Assembly (NCBI RefSeq): GCF_020740795.1
Contig: NC_067282.1
Coordinates: 140,230,858 to 140,294,857, forward strand
From: Apus apus
Lineage: Eukaryota > Chordata > Aves > Apodiformes > Apodidae
Direction of reading: 5' to 3'
Length of the DNA: 64,000 nt
The notes under the pieces are model-generated. The model was given only the letters and a program-made list of their open reading frames with translations, had not been told where the DNA came from and did not search any database. A program made the translations under genes and the position numbers. Shown piece by piece: positions 52,001 to 62,546 of this stretch. Position 1 is the first letter of the stretch. Each line of letters starts with the position of its first letter.

Positions 52001-52999
52001 AAACTAATAACCCAGAAGAGAATAAATCAGTGCCAAATAAGAGTAGCTGGGAAGCTGCCAGTAGTACTTCAGAGAAAACACACTGAAATATCCTTGCTTG
52101 TACAAAGCCAGAGGAAACCTATCAGCTTTATGGTTAAAAGGGAAACACAGCTTTGTTCCTAATGCAAGGGCCACAAAAAAACCGAAGAGAAGCCCAAGCA
52201 TCATTCATGCAAGAGAAACTACCATCTAGCAAGAGATCTTACAGAGTATGTGCTACACTAATGTGAGCTGGCATCAGACCTGGGAAGTCTACCTCCATAT
52301 AGCAGATACACACCATCCTGTCACACTGCTCTCCTCAAAGGGAAAAAAACAACCTCTCACACTTAGGAAATGAGCTACAGAGCTGCTCACTGTAAAGACA
52401 CAGCTATTCTATGATTTTCAAAGTTTGTACTATCATCATACCAAGGGAATTCTCATCAGCTTATCTTGAGAGATTTTTAGCTGGCCATGCTGAGAACACA
52501 TTAAGTTCAAACAGTACATAGCCAAGTGATATGCATGCTTATACCTGAGGTCAGAATCCAGATGCTCAGGTGTTGAGACACTAGGCCAGATCTAAATTTA
52601 AGTAACAGATTCATCTTTGCAAGTAAGATTAGAGCAAGTCTTCAAAAGGAGAAATGATCCTAATGCTCGCGTACATAAAGAGAGCATCACACTGCCATAC
52701 AAGCTACACTACACCCAACCACAGTGTGAACTGTTTGAATTTAGAGCCAAATTTAACAGCAATGCCACGCTCAGCAGGAATCAAGCTATGATTGTGAGGA
52801 CAGTTTTAGAGGAAAACTGTCAGGCATGGCAGAATATCCTTCTCTACTCAGCTCATGATGGCTGAATGAGCTGCACCCAGTAACACATTTTACATGCCTT
52901 ATACATCTCCTCTCCCAGCCCTCCAGAGAAATCAATACAGAGAACACCACAGTAATTTTACTGTGGAACATGTTTATCTCGAAGATCTTCGCAACTCAG
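46057..52999. other. Non-coding stretch downstream of BPGM
   Basis: Frames reach only about 105 codons and are unrecognised. No CR1 or LTR was detected over almost 7 kb, which makes this the longest repeat-poor stretch in the window. It is plausible intergenic DNA between the BPGM 3' end and the next gene. Confidence 0.55.
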
Positions 53000-53930
53000 G
53001 AAAGCTTAAGAGTGTGGTTTTATTCTATATCCAGTTTTACTAATGTAAACAGGAATTATTCTAACAACTTGAATAAGAGTGATCAAACCTCTAGCACATG
53101 CTACTTAAGTGTTTCAAAGTTATTCAGGTCACTCACTAAGAGCTATGTGATAATTCAAACATTGAGAAGGAAATCTTTGTGCTTAGTTTGTGGACTGAAG
53201 TCTGAACTAAATCATATTATTGTAAGTCAGCAAAATGCAGTCATGCTAGGCTTTGCAAACATGGTGGAGGAAAAGGGATTCCTTCTAGTTTCCTTAAAAA
53301 ATTGGAATATACTGTAGCAAAATACAACTATGGTAACTATAATGGTCTGAACATCTCTATAAAATTCTCCTCTGGACCATGAACTGGCCTTGGAAGATTC
53401 AAAATAACAAAGGCAAAGAGTTGTACAGCTATGTTTTGAAAGACCAAAGGAACTCCATCCAGAACAAATTGTCATTGTGTTGACACTGAAGAATCATACT
53501 AGATAACTCTGTTACTTGGTGTGGTCTTATTAGTGAGAAAGCTTTAGTGCCTGCAACAACTTGAGCTTAACTAGTCCAGTAAGCTAATGCTTTTCCCCTT
53601 AACAGATGAGGACTGATCACTGGTAGACACTAATACCATCTCTTAATTCTGTACTGGGCCATACTCAACCCCAGATCTGGGGCACACCACCCTGAAATTT
53701 TCCTTTACCTGAATGATCTCTTCATTTCTTTTTTCAGTATTTGTAACCTCAAGCTGAGATCTAAATTCCAGTTTTTAAAAGGCAGAGGGTTAATCTACCT
53801 ACCTGAGACTCAGCAACTGTCTCAATTATTTAGTGCTTGAAACTGAGATTTTTACACAGTGCAACCTAGCAGTCATACATAAATCACCTATTAAAACACT
53901 TTGAAAATAGCTGTGTTCAGCAGTGGGATT
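53000..53930 (-). other. BPGM: Probable BPGM 3' untranslated region
   Basis: This is the sequence directly after the TAA on the minus strand. It is AT-rich with no repeat I recognise. The first canonical AATAAA I see on the minus strand lies at 53024-53019, implying a 3' UTR of roughly 0.9 kb. The boundary is inferred from that hexamer only, and an unseen alternative signal could move it. Confidence 0.5.
53019..53024 (-). terminator. Candidate poly(A) signal AATAAA of BPGM
   Basis: The plus strand reads TTTATT, so the minus strand reads AATAAA in a GAATAAAACC context. It lies about 910 bases past the BPGM stop codon. It is the nearest canonical hexamer I found downstream. Use of the site is not demonstrated by sequence alone. 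Confidence 0.45.
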
Positions 53931-54109
53931 TTACTTTTCAGCAGATTTTACTTTCCCTTGATCTTCCACTTTTTTGATGGCAGCTTGGATGGCTTCTTGA
54001 TCACCCAGAAACTGGTGAGGGCCCAGAGGGTGCAGATCTTCATCAAGTTCAAGAAGTATGGGCACACCAGTAGGGAGCGTGACATTGATGATGTCCTCAT
54101 CAGAGATGC
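53931..54109 (-). CDS. BPGM: BPGM terminal coding exon (codon 201 to stop)
   Basis: The minus strand shows a pyrimidine-rich acceptor tract ending TTTTGTTAG just before 54109. The coding sequence then completes Gly201 and continues [16 protein letters not shown], the conserved C-terminal part of BPGM, ending in GKVKSAEK and TAA at 53933-53931. The phase matches the donor at 61934 exactly. This part forms the last strand/helix region and the flexible C-terminal tail near the active site. The exon is intact. Confidence 0.96.
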
Positions 54110-57100
54110 CTAACAAAATAAAACAAAACAGTTACACCTAGTGAACAGCTTCGTAATTGTATCTAATTTAGCCTGATTTTTGCAATTTTAGAGATAATAT
54201 AGCTTTAAACAGACAAGGACATGTTTGAGCCTCCATGAATACTCAAGGGTCAGTTCCCAGCTAGACCACAGCTTGTTTCACACCATACCAGTGCTTCAGG
54301 AACAGCTAAAGGAGACAATTCCCAATAAGGTGAAGACAGTTTCTTCATTTTTCAGTCTATACATGAAATAATCAAGGAGAGATTACCCTGGAGGCTATGC
54401 CTTTCCTTTAATACAGGACATTGAGGACAACAGGTTCTCCTCCATATCTTCTGAACTCATGCATGACCATAGAGCCCACATGTACTACTCTGACATGAAA
54501 CAGCCTTTAAGGAACCAATACAAACAGCCTCTTTAAAAAGGCAGAATACCAAGGTTCATTTTGCTCTTCTATGCAAACCTTCTCACACAAGCTGTCTTAA
54601 AAATCAGCATTTAATTACAGAATCATAGAATGGGTTAGGTTGGAAGAGACCTAGAAGATCATCTAGTTCCAACTCCCCTGCATGGGCAGGGACACCTTCC
54701 ACTAGATCAGGTTGCTCAGAGCCCCAGCCAGCCTGGCCTTGAACATCTCCAGGGAGGGGGCTTCCACAACTTCCCTGGGCAACCTGTTCCAGTGTTTCAG
54801 CACCCTGACAGTAAAAAATTTATTTCTAATGTCTAACCTAATTCTTCTCATGTAAGGACCACTGCCCACACTGATATCTCAAAATCAAGTTTATAGCATC
54901 TTGCCTACAGTACTATTCTCAGAATTACTAGGCACAAAATTTTATTTTCCACTTTCAAATGGGGGAGCAAAGAAAAGGAGAGAAAGTCAACTGATAACAC
55001 TTAAAGCATTTTCCTGTATTTTTCCACTTCACTAAAATAACATGTACCAAGGGAGAAAATTTTATGCAACTGTGATTAACTAAAAGTATTCTGGGGATCT
55101 AGTATAAATCAAGTTGCTGGTTATTTTATATCAAACACACAAGACTCCAGAGTATCCAAAAATTTTGAGACCAAACCTCCTAGTACATTTCCACTCAAGG
55201 TCGAAGTAGTTGCATAAGAAACAGTGACTGCAAAGACATTTGCCTGGAAAGTTTTGAGGAATAAAGAAAGGTAGTGTCATTGGGAATATCAATATTTCTT
55301 TTTTCTCCCCTTTTTAGAAGCACTGAGGTCACAGCAGCAGTCAGCTGTTGTAAAGCAGGACAGCTTTGAGTAATTCATGCTTAGAAAATACACACAAGCT
55401 TCTAAAATGATGACACCATACAAACTAAACCAAGCTGCACGAAGAAAACATCCTCTTGGGCAGCTGAAAAAACAGATGGTTCTCAGAACACATGAGTGCA
55501 AATTTACCAGTGATTTTCACATTAAATAGAAAAGCAGAGCCAAGGTATTAACAGGCAAAGCCACAAAGTGAAGGCACTTGACAATGGTGGGATAACAACA
55601 GGTCAGGAAAAAAAACAGAACTAATAATGAGATGAGAACAATTTTATGCCCCTGCCCAGAGACTACACAAGCATGCAACTTTTGCAATAACCAATTCTTG
55701 TTTTAATTAGGCTAAGCCCCTCAGTTCAGCTGTAGATTAGGCCTAAGTTTCAGAAAGGTGTGGATCAAGAGAAAAAGTTTTGTAAGAATCTTACACTTTG
55801 ATACACATTGAGCCACCAGTCCATTAAAAAAACAAAAACCAAACAAACAAAAAAACCAAACAAACAAAAAAAACACCCCACAAAAACAGTCATACTCTGC
55901 CAGTTTAAGCAATCCCTGCATACAAGGGATTAAATAAACCACCTGTTGTAGGCAGCAGATTCACAGGCCTACAGAAAAGTACTCAAGCAGCATCTACAAT
56001 TTTTAAACCACTGAAATCAATGGGGAAAATATTCAGTCCATTTAGCAGGCAAAAGTACTGTTCTCAAGGACTTTGGTTCATAAAACAAGCAGCCAAGCTG
56101 CCTGAGCTCTTATTTCGAGGATCCTTAAACATATTCGATTTTAACAACATACACGTCACCGTGTACCCAAAGAGAATCTGGCCTCAGGAAGTGTTCTGCC
56201 CACCTCTCAGCTTCAGGCTCCCAGACTAAACCATTCAGATATACACAAAGCAGATGAAGTCATGCAGGAGAATTTAGGCAAACCACATAATGTGGTCAGG
56301 AGCCAGGATATTTGAAGGTTTCCTCTAAAGATGGATTAAACAAAACTAGCTGTGGCTACATGGACTCAGAAATGCATTTTACTGTTCTTACAGGACACAA
56401 AGTGACCACACCAGTGTCAGCTAATGTTGATTTACAAAGCAAAACAGCATAGTCAAGGATAAACAAGCTGCAGCAAGCATATTGGCTTTCTCCTCCTGTT
56501 TATTCTTCAAAGACAAGTGTTGCCTCACAGCCAGAAGGCTGGAAATGCAAGTTGAAGTCTGACAAAAATCCTAAAGAAACAATAGGGTCCTGCTGCTATA
56601 CAAATACAGTAACAGTACTGAAATAAAGCATTTCTGTTCTTTAAGAAGCAAGAAGCTGATCGGGCTTGTCACACAAGCTCTTCAGTTGCAGACAAAATGC
56701 ACACAGAAAACTTCCCACTCAGTAGGCTAAGAGGACATTAAAGAGATCACATCTTACACTCTGGCCATTGCAAGCATGAACTAACTGCTATCCAGTTACT
56801 TCATGACCTGTAACTATAGCCAAGTGACCTTTTCTTGCACTTCATCTGAGCTGGCCTGTGTCAACCCCCCCCCATCTCACAGGGAAGAAGGGCAAAACCA
56901 TGGCTTCAACTACTGACTGACTACAAGGTGCAATGGGAAATAAGATAATTGAAGAAGAAACACTCTTCCCTCCTGTAAAATAGTAAAGTCTGGGTCTCAG
57001 GACTGCTGGATACTGTGTTGCTGGAAGCAGTCTTTCCCCAAGAACATTTAAAACTAAGGTCCTACCTACTTACAGCCATGAAAACCCACAGACATTAGTG

Positions 57101-60100
57101 AAGCACTGCAGATAAAACGCTGACCGGGCAACGAAATTCCTCAACTGGACATCTCCCGTGTTCTCTCTCATGAGCATCTGTTAAATATTGTTCCTCAAGA
57201 GCAGCTGTGTAGCAGAAAGCAGTTTGGCACATGAACATTGTAAGAATTTGGTACAGCATCTATTACAAAAAAAGATCTTTCAAAATCACATTCCAAATCC
57301 TTTCCCAGCTCACTTATGAACTGAACTGGGTGATCAAACCCAGATCAATGCGATCTCTGTGAAAGTTTAAGAATTCGCTTTTACCTGGTAGCTCATCAAG
57401 TGCTTTGAAATACTTGCACCCTGTAAAGTCTTACAGAGGCAAACCCCATTGGGCTCAATTTTGAGCACCTACAGTCAACACCTACAAGGGCTGGTTCAGC
57501 TTCTCTCTCCCTCTCACCTGTTCTTACCAAGTTCCTTCCTTCTATTCTTATGGTAGAGCAACACAAAACACACAACAGGTATTGAGAACAGCTACACCCC
57601 TCCTCTACAGGTCAACTACATTTGAGGTCAGATGACTCATCCAACAAAACACACAAGACCACATGCATAAATTCAGCCACAACAGCCTTGTTCTAGAACT
57701 GCTGCTTTGTAATCGACATGCAAATCAGGTCATAGCATCTTTCCCACAAACTTAATGAAAAACACCTGAAGCTTTAGCCTAGTAAGTCGAATATTAAGGG
57801 CTAGAATCTGCCTTCCCTGCTGGCTGGCAAAGAACCTAGAGAAGGGAGGCAGGCACAGTGTTAGAATCTGGCTAATAATCTTTACAGAACGTTAGCTCAC
57901 TGTGCAGATTTTAAGGAAAGAAGGAAGAAGATGGGTAGGCTACAACATATTATGTACCTTTGTTTCACCCCTACATCTGCAATAGCTTCTATACCTGTAT
58001 TGGGTTTGTGTGGCAAGGTTTTGATAGAGCGAGGGCAACAAGGGTGGCTTCTGTGAGAAGCTGCTAGAAGTGTTCCTCATGTCTGACAGCTAATGCCAGC
58101 CAGCCCCAAGACAGACCAACTGCTGGCCCAAGGCCAAACCCACTACTGACTATGGTAGCACCTCTTTGATAACTTATTTAAGAAGAGGAAAAAGAAAACA
58201 AGCTTGCTGTGCAGCAGCAGCCAGGAAAAAGGAGTGAGAATATATGAGACAAACAACCCTGCAGATGAGATCAGGGAAGAAGGAGGAGGAGAAAATGCTC
58301 CAAGTGCCAGAACAGAGATTCCACTGCAGCCCATGGTGAAGACCATGGTGAAACAGGCTGTCCCCCTGGAGCCCATGGAGGTACACAGTGGAGAAAATAA
58401 CCACCTGCAGCCCACAGAGGACCCAACTTCAGAGCAGGTGGATGCCTGGAAGAGCCTGTGACCCCACAGGAAGACCATGCTAAAGCAGGCTCCTGGCAGG
58501 AACTGTGGACCCGGGGAGAGAGGAGTGCATGCTGGAGCAGGTTGGCTGGCAGGACTCGTGACCTCCCATGCTGGAGCCAACTGTTCATGAAAGACTGCAG
58601 CCCAGAGAAGAGATCCATGCTGGAGCAGTTTGTGAAGAACTGCAGCCCACATGAAGGACCCACACTGGAGAAATTCACAGAGGACTGTCTCCCATTAGAG
58701 GGACCCCATGTTGGAGCAGGGGAAGAGTGAGGAAGAAGGTACAGCAGAGATGTGATGAACTGACCACAACACCCATTCCCCATCACCCTGCATAGCTTGG
58801 AATTAGGCTGGGATACCAGGGAGGCAGGATAGTCAGGACTGGACAAACTCAGTTACAAAGACTTAAAAAAACTGATCACCACATTGTATCTTTGACAGGA
58901 TTGCAAAAGCCAGCCACACTTGTCCTTGGTGGCATTCATCAAAGTCATAGGTATTACCTAGAAGGAACACAGCCCAGCCTCCCCACTGACACCAGCAGCT
59001 CACAGCACTGAGATCTTCAACAGCAACCTTTAGGAAAAATGTCACCCAGCCCACCAGGACAGGAAAGCAAGCTGTTTCTGATCTCCAAGTGCATACAAGA
59101 GTATGGTCCAGTTTGTATTTGATACTGTTTTAAAAAACTACTGGAGTTTCACTTTGAAGTCCTCACATGCAAACCCTGACAGGTCCTACAGACATTTCAC
59201 ATACCTTAATGAGGTCCACTCTGAGCACAGAGAAAACAAGAACAAAATCCAGTCCCACAATCAAAGCCTTGTTAGCCTGATATTGTTACTCATTATTTTG
59301 ACATGTAACATGTTACTCATGTTACTATGATTCTATTATTTTTGTGTGCAAGTGGAAAGCAGATCCACATTTCAAGCTTTTTACCAGTTATGAGTAACAA
59401 GGAAAACATTCAGAAAACTGCAGACCTGTTTAAAAAAAAAAAAGTACCTCCTTGAAATAGTAACTTCTGAAGTCTTTTGGAGAAGACATTAGATTTCACC
59501 CTAAAACAATTAGATTTGTTTCATCAGATCAAACTGAATGAAAACATTCATATTTAGTGCCATTTAAAGTTTCTGAGCTACAGCTTCCAGAATTAACTTA
59601 GTACTATGACTAAGGCATTCCAAGCAGTCATGCAGGATTGGTGCTTGAGGCATTTGGAGTCTCATTTTGGAATTAACTAAATGTCAAAAATCATGGCCCC
59701 AGTTAAGCTTAGAGGGGCCTAGAAATTTCCACGGAAGTGCAGGACACACTAAGCTTGTCCAAAAAAATCCACAAAACCCAAGCCCACCTCACAGCGGGTG
59801 CTATAAATACAGCAGACTGACAAACTTTAAGCACTGTTGAATCATGTCCAACTCCAGCAAGGCTCCAGAGCAGCTCACAACTCACAGCCTTTCTGGAGAG
59901 AAAGTGACAGAGTCAGAAATGCAGAAAATTAACCTCTTAGATCCAGCTAGATACAGGTTGGAGCTCTGAAATAAAGGAAAGAGTGGGTTGCAATAACAGG
60001 AGTCTTAAAGCCCTGGTTCACATAACCCTTCAGGCCAGCTCTGCAGCAATCTCCACTTCATAAAAGGGCAGAACAGCCAGCATGTATCTTGCAGTTGCTC

Positions 60101-62535
60101 CTATGTGGGAGTTGGTGTAGCAGACAGGCAGTCTTAAGTCAACAGAACTATATCCTCTGCCAATAATTCCTCACATTTCCCTGTGAAAGGGAGGGAAAAG
60201 GTATAGTGTAGGACAGACAAGAGAGAAAGCTCTATTCTACTTAGGTGTAGAGAAAGCAACCCTTGCAGAGTTGCACCTAACAAATATTCTCAAATAAAAG
60301 CTTTGCAGCTGTTCTAACTTTGACTGTTCCCTCTGATTTTCATGCAGCAAGGAATCCAGCCATACTAACTTTAAAGTAACTTCTACCAGTCACTGATGCT
60401 GTCAGCTCTAGTCTTGGTGCATGTCTACACAAAAGTGGTCCAAGGTTTCTGCTGAAGCTGTGGTCAGCATTTCACCCCCACAGAGCTTGGACAATGTGGG
60501 TTCATGGAACAGGTTCAGTTATCGGAGAGAAGAGGGTCCAGGAAGACACCATGGCTGCAGATCCCCCTGCCCCTTCTTTCTTTGTAATTCTTGATCATTT
60601 CTCAGTGTGGACAACCATGTTGACCACACTGGTGTAAGTGGCTGAACCAACCTTCCTCCAAGCTGTGATCTGCACCCCAAAATTCAGTCTCCATTTTTCC
60701 AGAATCCACTGTACATGCTTATTTCCTGGCCTTCTGTCTCCTGCTAAAGCATCAGCTCTCCTGACTGTTCCAGCATGCCTGAATGAAGAAGTGCTCAGCA
60801 GAATTGGGTCAGAGCTACAGGCACACACCAGAGTTTTATAACTAAAAAAATGGAGTTGACACAATCCAGTGTATGCTTACTTGCAACTAAACATCTAGTA
60901 GGCTGCACTAATACATGTATAATCACTAAGTTCTACTTTAGCCACAGACAAATAAATTAATACAGTCCACCTTTCAGTTTAGGATGACTTAGACTAGAAG
61001 ACATGTTGTTAAAGAGGCAAGGGAAGAAAGAATATAGAAATTACAAAAATAAATCACAGCCTTTTCAGGTCCCAAATAAGTCAGCAACATTATGCTAAGC
61101 TACAAACTTAGCTGTCTATTGGTAGGCATCTTCTATATTGGGAAATAGTGTATTATTTCCATAAGTTTTAGTACCTGTTCTCAGCAGTGTTTTAAAGTAA
61201 AGAATTATCAGGAATGAAGCCTGAAAAGTGACCCTCCACAGTAACAGCCAAGAATGCCTTCCACAACCCAAGACAAGCACTTTATTCTGCTGTGTTATAG
61301 TAATACCTGTTTAACACACAGATTACTACTTCAACCCTTTAAACAAAGTAGCTGAATAAATCAAAAAATAGTTAGATCCTGAAGAGTTTCATAGAATCAT
61401 AGAATGGTTTGGGTTGGAGGGGACCTTAAAGATGATCTAGTTGCAAACTCCCTGCATGGGCAGGGACACTTTCCACTAGGCCATGTTGCTCAAAGCCCCA
61501 TCTAACTTGGCCTTGAACACTTCCAGGGAGGGACACCACAACCTCCCTGGGCAACCTGTTCTAGTGTCTCACCACCCTCACACTAAAGAATTTACTTTTC
61601 CTCTTCCAGCTTAAAACCATTACCCCTCACCCTATCACTACACAACTAGACCAACCACAAAGTTTGTTCATTTTAAACTACTGTATTCAAACTGTGAGGA
61701 ACAAGGGGAAAACATCTCGTTCTTTCTGTAACTACATTAACCTTATTCTCTCCCCCTTCAACATCCCTCAGTTTGATTCCTGTTCAAATAAGCCAACTTT
61801 TAACTTTCTCCTTGGAGACCACAGATATTGAGTGTTACACTGCCCAGATAAGTAATATATCCCACAGAACGAGACTTAGAGCTCCAAACAGTTAAGTAAG
61901 GAAAAGAAGGGAAGGCTAAAAGGAAGACCCTTACCTTCCACATGCTTCAGCAATGCCCTGCTGCTGTTACCATGAGCAGAGATAAGGATCATTTTGCCAC
62001 TTTTCAGTTCTGGCACTATCTTTTCATTCCAATAGGGAAGGAGTCTATCAAGCACATCTTTCAGACTTTCAGCCTTTGGGAGATTATCCTGAGAGACATC
62101 ACTGCATTTATACCGGCGATCATTGTAGATCTCTTCATAGTAAGGATGAGATTCAGTTATGGGAGGTGGCGTAACATCATAGCTTCTCCTCCATAGTTTC
62201 ACTTGCTCCTCCCCATGATTCAGAGCCATTTCTGCTCTGTTGAGACCAATCAGTGCACCATAGTGACGTTCATTCAGTCGCCAGGAACTCTGAATGGGGA
62301 CCCACTCCTGGCCCATCTCCTCCAGGATGAGCCATGCAGTTTGGATGGAGCGTCTGAGTACGGAGGTGAAGACGAGGTCAAACTCAAAGCCCAGCGCTTT
62401 GAGGTGTTTGCCACAGTTCTGAGCTTCCTTTATCCCATCACTGCTCAGCTTCTGGTCCACCCAGCTGCAAAAGCGATTCTCCTTGTTCCAGGCTCCTTCC
62501 CCATGTCTCAAGAGAACAAGTCTGTACTTAGCCAT
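53931..62535 (-). CDS. BPGM: Bisphosphoglycerate mutase, two coding exons (joined 61935..62535 and 53931..54109)
   Basis: BPGM is a cytosolic dimeric enzyme of the histidine phosphatase / phosphoglycerate mutase family. It makes 2,3-bisphosphoglycerate from 1,3-bisphosphoglycerate in red cells, with weaker mutase and phosphatase activities. Splicing the two minus-strand exons gives 601+179 = 780 bases, that is 259 codons plus TAA, the usual vertebrate length. Visible key residues are Arg10-His11 in LRHGEGAWN (His11 is the phosphorylated histidine), Gly14 (typical of BPGM, where glycolytic PGAM has Ser), Arg62, Glu89-Arg90 in RLNERHYG, Arg116-Arg117 in LWRRS and His188 in SAHGNSS. The C-terminal tail ends in a lysine-rich stretch as in mammals. 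The start is the ATG at 62535, which aligns with the mammalian start. No frameshift or internal stop is seen. Birds use 2,3-BPG mainly in embryonic red cells; that role is known biology and is not shown here. Confidence 0.98.
54617..54856 (-). mobile_element. CR1 LINE 3' end in the BPGM intron
   Basis: The plus strand starts ACAGAATCATAGAATGGG and continues GGAAGAGACCTAGAAGATC, then CATGGGCAGGGACACCTTCC and the antisense of the ORF2 end, stopping near CTAACCTAATTCTTCTCATG. It lies on the same strand as BPGM. It belongs to a subfamily similar to the copy at 61.4 kb. Confidence 0.93.
55826..55888 (+). repeat. A/C-rich low-complexity stretch in the BPGM intron
   Basis: Two near-copies of ACCAAACAAACAAAAAAA follow each other, flanked by further A runs, ending in CACCCC. 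Minus-strand translation gives only Phe/Leu/Cys-rich noise. Confidence 0.85.
57996..58797 (+). mobile_element. LTR of a neoavian ERV, 3'-truncated, antisense in the BPGM intron
   Basis: It starts TGTATTGGGTTTGTGTGGC and continues AAGGTTTTGATAGAGCGAGG and GGCTTCTGTGAGAAGCTGC, an LTR type I recognise as widespread in neoavian genomes. A TATA-like TATTTAAG lies at 58175-58182. From about 58320 onward it carries imperfect tandem units. It ends near CCCATTCCCCATCACCC; the expected remaining LTR part with the poly(A) signal and the CA terminus is absent. It therefore has a potential promoter but no visible terminator of its own, and points against BPGM transcription. Long open frames on both strands (to 191 codons on minus) follow from the low stop density of the repeats. 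Confidence 0.85.
58433..58719 (+). repeat. Imperfect tandem array inside the LTR, about 45-52 bp units
   Basis: Units start with AGCAG or a variant after a (C)TGG at 58433, 58484, 58536, 58575, 58624, 58669 and 58715, giving spacings of 51, 52, 39, 49, 45 and 46. Units share ...CTGCAGCCCA...GACC...CACTGG. In the plus frame of 58458-58730 the last units translate to a 15-residue repeat: [15 protein letters not shown] then [15 protein letters not shown]. Confidence 0.85.
61389..61650 (-). mobile_element. CR1 LINE 3' end in the BPGM intron, near the donor exon
   Basis: The plus strand begins TCATAGAATCATAGAATGG, then GGAGGGGACCTTAAAGATG, CATGGGCAGGGACACTTTCC and CCTGGGCAACCTGTTC, fading after CACCCTATCACTACA. 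It shares the BPGM strand and lies about 285 bases from the splice donor. It is 5'-truncated like the others. Confidence 0.93.
61935..62535 (-). CDS. BPGM: BPGM first coding exon (codons 1-200 plus first base of codon 201)
   Basis: This exon holds most of the catalytic core, including His11, Arg62, Glu89, Arg116-117 and His188. It ends after LLKHVE at a strong donor on the minus strand: exon ...GGAAG followed by intron GTAAGG, with the GT at 61934-61933. The intron is phase 1 and splits the Gly201 codon. If the donor is ignored, the reading frame runs on for 19 intronic codons to about 61876; those are not part of the protein. The exon is one uninterrupted frame with very high similarity to mammalian BPGM. 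Confidence 0.97.
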
Positions 62536-62546
62536 CTTGGTTGCAG
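62536..62546 (-). other. BPGM: BPGM 5' UTR remnant in the coding exon, preceded by a likely splice acceptor
   Basis: On the minus strand the bases just before the ATG read GCTAAG, then CTGCAACCAAG, then ATG. The AAG ending at 62547 is a plausible acceptor, leaving an 11-base untranslated leader in this exon, and the ATG context (ACCAAGATGG) is close to a Kozak consensus. BPGM in mammals has a separate non-coding first exon, so an acceptor here is expected. The pyrimidine tract upstream is weak, so the exact boundary is uncertain. Confidence 0.45.

Larger units (their letters stand above)
54110..61934 (-). other. BPGM: BPGM intron between the two coding exons
   Basis: This is a 7,825-base GT-AG intron of phase 1. 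It contains two CR1 3' fragments on the gene's own strand (54617-54856 and 61389-61650), an LTR on the opposite strand (57996-58797) and an A/C-rich low-complexity stretch (55826-55888). Apart from the LTR frames, reading frames inside it are short and unrecognised. Confidence 0.9.

Noticed and set aside
52617..52865. 82-codon plus-strand frame just past the BPGM poly(A) region
   Set aside because: No recognisable family, no splice or promoter context, and it lies antisense near the end of BPGM.
58143..58846. Overlapping 169- and 191-codon minus-strand frames
   Set aside because: They are antisense to the LTR and its tandem units and arise from the low stop density of the repeats, not from a gene.
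61876..61934. Extension of the BPGM frame by 19 codons past residue 200
   Set aside because: It runs into the intron after a strong GTAAGG donor. The conserved continuation is found in the terminal exon in the correct phase.
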